Part shown: positions 59,501 through 64,000 of the stretch, piece after piece
Numbering within the stretch: position 1 is the stretch's first letter
How the letters are laid out: each line of letters starts with the position of its first letter
Source of the DNA: Sclerurus mexicanus
Lineage: Eukaryota > Chordata > Aves > Passeriformes > Furnariidae
DNA length: 64,000 nucleotides
Reading direction: 5' to 3'
Assembly: GCA_013396755.1 (NCBI GenBank)
Contig: VWZF01005531.1
Coordinates: 1,346,328 to 1,410,327 of the forward strand
Translations under genes and position numbers: made by a program
The notes under the pieces: model-generated
Told to the model about the DNA's origin: nothing
Seen by the model: only the letters and a program-made list of their open reading frames with translations
Databases searched by the model: none

Positions 59501-62500
59501 TCTCACTCACTACATATTCCTTTTCTAATAGCTCCCAATTCCTATTTTACCTTTTTGCACTGCTTCTCAGCACTGAGCTGATACTTTCAAAGGATAGCCC
59601 TTTATAACCTCAAGATTTCATTCCAGCATGGAAATATTCAGCTCAAATGACATAACTGTATATGCAAAATTAGGACAGTTATCTTCCCATACATAGCCAG
59701 AGGATTTGTTTCCTTGAAAGGTAATTTAGAAATGGCTCTGAGTGATAAAGTCTTTTAACTCAGACCTTGCTTCCTATTCCATTTACAGTGCTAATGTATT
59801 TTATAGAGATACTGAAGTAATGGAATATAATTATAGGTATCCATTCAAATATGTTGGCATATACAACATATACAAGACCCTTTCACCCTTAATTTGCTAA
59901 GTGTTATAAAATATCTTGGAAATACTTAATGGTACACTATTAACAAACCTGTCACTGGGCACTAAAATAAAATATAGTATATCAGCTAATGAAATTTTTA
60001 AAATATTAATAGCAATATAGCAGTATTTTGAGTAAAATCAGTAACAAAATCAGCAAACCCTGGAATACCAGTTATCATTTCTGTTGCTCATGCAATAGCA
60101 GTGAGCCACCTCAGGCCCCCAAACTCTAGAGCTCTAGTCATTCATTACTGTTTTGTTAAGACATCCAACAAGGACTCTGACAGAGCTATGACAGTACAGA
60201 AAATTCAGTTTCCATCTAGTGGAAGACTCTAGTACCATACCTGCCGGCCAAATGTATCCCTAGTGTCTCCTACATTACACTTTAAAGAACCCTATTTAAA
60301 AATAAAAATCAAAATCTATAACCCCAGGCATTTCCAATAGAAATGTTTTCTGTATTAATTAATAGGAAAAAAACCCCCATGTATGTATGAGTGCCATTAA
60401 CATATTTTTCTTTTCCAAATCAGGAAAGGGTAGTGAAAATTTACTGAAGCCCGATTGCTGGCAGAGGAAGTTAATCCAAGTGGATAACTTCATCCTTGTC
60501 ACAGAGGTTTGGCCATTTTAGGACTCTGAATGCACAAAACCTGTTTCACATACACAGTTCCTAAAACCAGTAAAAGTTATTGCCTTGAAGATAAGCAGAA
60601 GTTCTGTATAGAGTTAATATATGAACAAGAGTGAGAGGCACACATGTAGCAATCAACATCCAAATAGACCGTCAATAAATAAAGTTACTAAAGAAAATTA
60701 TACTGAAGGCAAGCATCAGTAATGTAAAAATGTACACAACCACCTATATCTACAAATGCACACAGATATGACTGTATTTACACACACATAGATATAGATA
60801 TGTTGGTATGCTGAGCATACCTTTTTATTGTGATCTGTGGATATATTTACAGTTTACAGTCATAAACTTTCAGTAAGACTTGGGGTGATTTTGGAAATGA
60901 AATTTTTACCATCAGTTGCTGAATAATTGATTTAGAATCTCTACTGTACTTGCTACTCCCATGCCTGTTCTTTTCTATCTAAAGTATAATCTTAGGAAAG
61001 AAATGTTATGGTCAAATTTAGTATTTATTGCTGACCACCAGGCCAAATTTTGCCACTGAGTAAACTGAGCAATGTTGGTGAACTGAACAGAGGTGCTGTG
61101 GCTTGGCACTGGTTTAGTGTTGGAATCAAAGTTGATTCCCAGCCTTTCAGAGTAAAATACATTGTGGTGTCACACTGATATTGGGCATGGCCTTTTTACA
61201 GAACTCACTGAGCTGTAAATGATACGTTCTGTCATGGTGCCTCCCTAGACAATATGTGCACAGCCACTTTGTCTGAGCACAGTTGTTAAAAGCCTCCAAC
61301 TCCGTTTGGCATGTTCCATTGTGGGAAGTTATCAGGAACTCCAAACGCCGCTCTGTGGGGCGTATTTCATCCCTGCACTCATGCACAGCTAGACAGGGGC
61401 AAACTCTTGAGGACAATGACAACCACACAGATCAACACAGGTGGAGGTCAGCATTTTACATTGCTGGTGGCTCGGAAACATTTTTAATGTAATCAGAGCC
61501 GAAAATATGTTTCAAAAACACGCGTCTCCATACACCAGGAATTACGTGCTCCGGGCTGAATGGAAGTGGTGACCCTGCAAAGTTTGCTGAGAGTGGCATT
61601 ATATCGAGCACAAAGATGGGGAAATTTGCTTCCCTGGCTGCTGATCCACAGGATCGCCACCTGCTAGCAAAGAAGAGGGAAAGCATTGCTGTCTGGCTAT
61701 ATTGAGTGCTCCCTGACTAATCGCCTCTTTCCAAAAAGGGCAACCAAAGTTAATCGCCAAGAGAGCGGGGCCATCAGCTGCTGGGGAGAAAATAAATAAA
61801 TGCTGCTATTTGCAAATGGTTCTCACAGTCACAGCACTCAACCCTCAAAACACTGGCCTGGAAGAAGTCCTCTTGCACAACCTCTGCTCTAGCAGTTGAT
61901 CTATGCCTTCTGGGCCATTGCAGAGGGGCATGGGAGACAGTCTGTAAAGACCTCTAATGAGGTCTTCTACAGATTTCTCAGGAACTAATGACTATGCTCA
62001 CTTTTCACTGCCCTTAGAAAAGCTTCTTCCTAACCCGAATGTCCCCACTGGCACTCATTTTGCTTACTTCTTGCCCTTGCTGTTAAGAACCTCGAGAACG
62101 GATCACCCTTTTAATGTTTTCAAGGACAGATATGTCTGTTCTCAAGTTTTTCTTCTCTAGACTAATTAACTCTAATTTATTCACTCTTTTTTATAGCTTA
62201 TGCTTGTTTTTCTCTGAAACCTCCTGTCACTGTGCATCGTTCTTGATGCACAGCCCCTAAAGGGAAGGCAGAAATCCCTCTGAGGCCTCGTCAATGCTGA
62301 GAAAGGTAACGGGTTACTTCACATGTCTTGCAAGCTAACTTCTGTTCACACGTCTTGGTGCGCGCCATGTGTGCGTGTGCTTCGTGACAGCATGCCATCG
62401 TTGTGCCACCACGAGCCCAGATGATCCTCCCCAGGGATGCCACCCAGCCAGTGCTGCCTCATCTGCTACATGTGTCATGGACTATTTCTGCTGAAGTGCC

Positions 62501-64000
62501 TTCAGCACTCTCATACTGAAATTACCTTTCCAGGTGCAAGTACTCCAAGTTGTCAAGATTGTTTTGAATTTAATTCTGCCCTTCACTGTACTTGCAAACA
62601 ATTTCAGCTGTATATGAGCTGCTAATTTAATAGCACAAATTTCATTATCCTGGCTAATGAAAATACGGAATGATAGCATGTTCAAAAGAGAAATCCAAGA
62701 AAGACATCATTTGGTACATCCTTTTGCTTAGGGAGTGAGCCACTTGTAATTACTCTCTGAGCAAGGCTATCCACCAGTTTTGTTCTGCCTTGTAGAGGCT
62801 TGATCAATGTTACATACCTCTCAGCCTTAAGATTGCTGCTGAGGTAGTGCCAAAACCCTTACTAAAGTCCAGCTATAATATCTACTACTTCCTCTGTGTC
62901 TACATGCCATTATCTCATTGGAAAAGAAAATTAGATTGATCTGACACTATTTTTGAAAGGTGCTTTTAAAATGTTTTATTAACTATTTCAGGATTTTTTC
63001 CTAGGATTTTATGTTTAACTGACTAATCTATCATTCCCCAAATTTCTTCTTCAATATATAGCAGAGAGATGAAACACAGTTCTCTTCTGCCTTTCAGTGT
63101 CTCCTTCACTTTCTGCTTCTTCCAGGGCAGCTTCTGCATTTCCTGAGGTTGCTTCAGACACCTCTGGATGAAGTCAACTTTGCTAGAGAATATAACAATT
63201 TGCAAAAACCCCTAAGGGGCTCTGTTGTAGCTCAGGGTGGTAGGCAGTATGAAATAAAAACCTTAAAAATTAGTAGAAACATGTTTAAAAAATGCAGAAA
63301 AATAAAGGACATGATCTCAGGTATAACAAAATATTAACACCAGTGTCAGCCATTACCAGTGTTACTGTACTGTCTTTGGCTACCTTAAGTAAAACTTTGC
63401 TCACCCTGTGAAATGGGCAGTATTTTCCTAACTTAACACATGGGAAAGTCAAAGACTTGAGTATCTGAGGGGTTCATTCATGCTTAATTTTTGAGAGAAA
63501 AATACAGAGAATATCTTTCTAAGGATGCCACACTGAAACTGTTAGGCTGCACTCAGCAAAAGAATTTCTAGGTCTCATCCTGAATAAACCCCTCAAGCCA
63601 TACAGCCCATCAGTAACAAACCCAGAAAGGAAAGCCAGACTCATCATCCAGCTCCCAAAGCAGCTCACAGAGCAAAACCTCACTGCCTTTACAAGAAGAA
63701 AAAACAGCTTCATGGGCTTTTGCAGACCCTTCCAACCCAACAAAAGCTTTTTTATCTACCATAAGGAAAAAAAAGAGAAGAATATATCACATACAAAGCA
63801 TGCAACAGGCCAAGAGGAAGGGCCTGAGCTGATTTCAAAGAATGTAGAAAGGGTGGCATTTTTCCAGCCTGGGGAGACGGAAACACTGATGGAGAAACAA
63901 GACTGTCAGATGTTGGGAAAGTTTTCCTCATGACAAGGCCAAAGACAGACCATTTATCTGGCTGTGGTTAGAAACTGCTACGGACCAGTTATCTTAGATG

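Larger units (their letters stand above)
53596..64000 (-). other. AOAH: AOAH intron 1 (partial) and possibly upstream DNA
   Basis: This is more than 10 kb without a recognised exon. I inspected minus-strand donor-like sites for a leader exon ending in phase 1. All candidates had an in-frame stop or no Met, so exon 1 probably lies beyond 64000. It contains two CR1 fragments, homopolymer runs, a pyrimidine tract and a CpG-richer patch. Confidence 0.75.

Noticed and set aside
62482..62685. Minus-strand frame ending TCTWK-G at a GTAATT donor, considered as exon 1
   Set aside because: The cysteine spacing to exon 2 does not fit and the start is not a signal peptide.
1..64000. tRNA, rRNA, CRISPR, operon or bacterial mobile features
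   Set aside because: None seen. The window is a vertebrate split gene, so prokaryotic features are not expected.

Overview
The window is vertebrate nuclear DNA, almost certainly from a bird. Three things point that way: CR1 LINE fragments with the avian 3' tip (antisense 'catagaatc...' starts), a solo endogenous-retrovirus LTR of a type I associate with neoavian genomes, and compact introns around vertebrate-style split exons.

One gene explains the coding content. Acyloxyacyl hydrolase (AOAH) lies on the minus strand and runs from right (5') to left (3'). I located 19 consecutive internal coding exons between 53595 and 3943. Each has GT/AG borders, the intron phases join without a break, and together they encode about 489 residues that align nearly continuously with human AOAH from about residue 43 to 533. 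By comparison with the 21-exon human gene (recalled) they are exons 2-20. Exon 1 (signal peptide) must lie beyond the right edge, and exon 21 (C-terminal about 42 residues) beyond the left edge; neither was found here.

Region by region: 64000-53596 is the visible part of intron 1, with two CR1 fragments and an unexplained CpG-richer patch near 61.1-61.8 kb. 53595-47747 holds exons 2-4 (saposin-B domain, small subunit). 42185-31035 holds exons 5-11 (small/large subunit junction, Asp/Asn-rich putative calcium-binding segment, GDSAG nucleophile block). 23553-18378 holds exons 12-15 (IGND block). 12406-3943 holds exons 16-20 (ending with the DGFH catalytic block). The introns contain CR1 pieces, an antisense solo LTR, simple repeats, a short interstitial telomere-like run and a G-quadruplex motif.

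AOAH is a GDSL/SGNH-type lipase of phagocytes that removes secondary acyl chains from the lipid A of bacterial lipopolysaccharide. All visible catalytic blocks are intact, so the locus looks functional. I found no second protein gene, RNA gene, CRISPR array or novel system. Most other open frames are short, repeat-derived, or antisense to introns.
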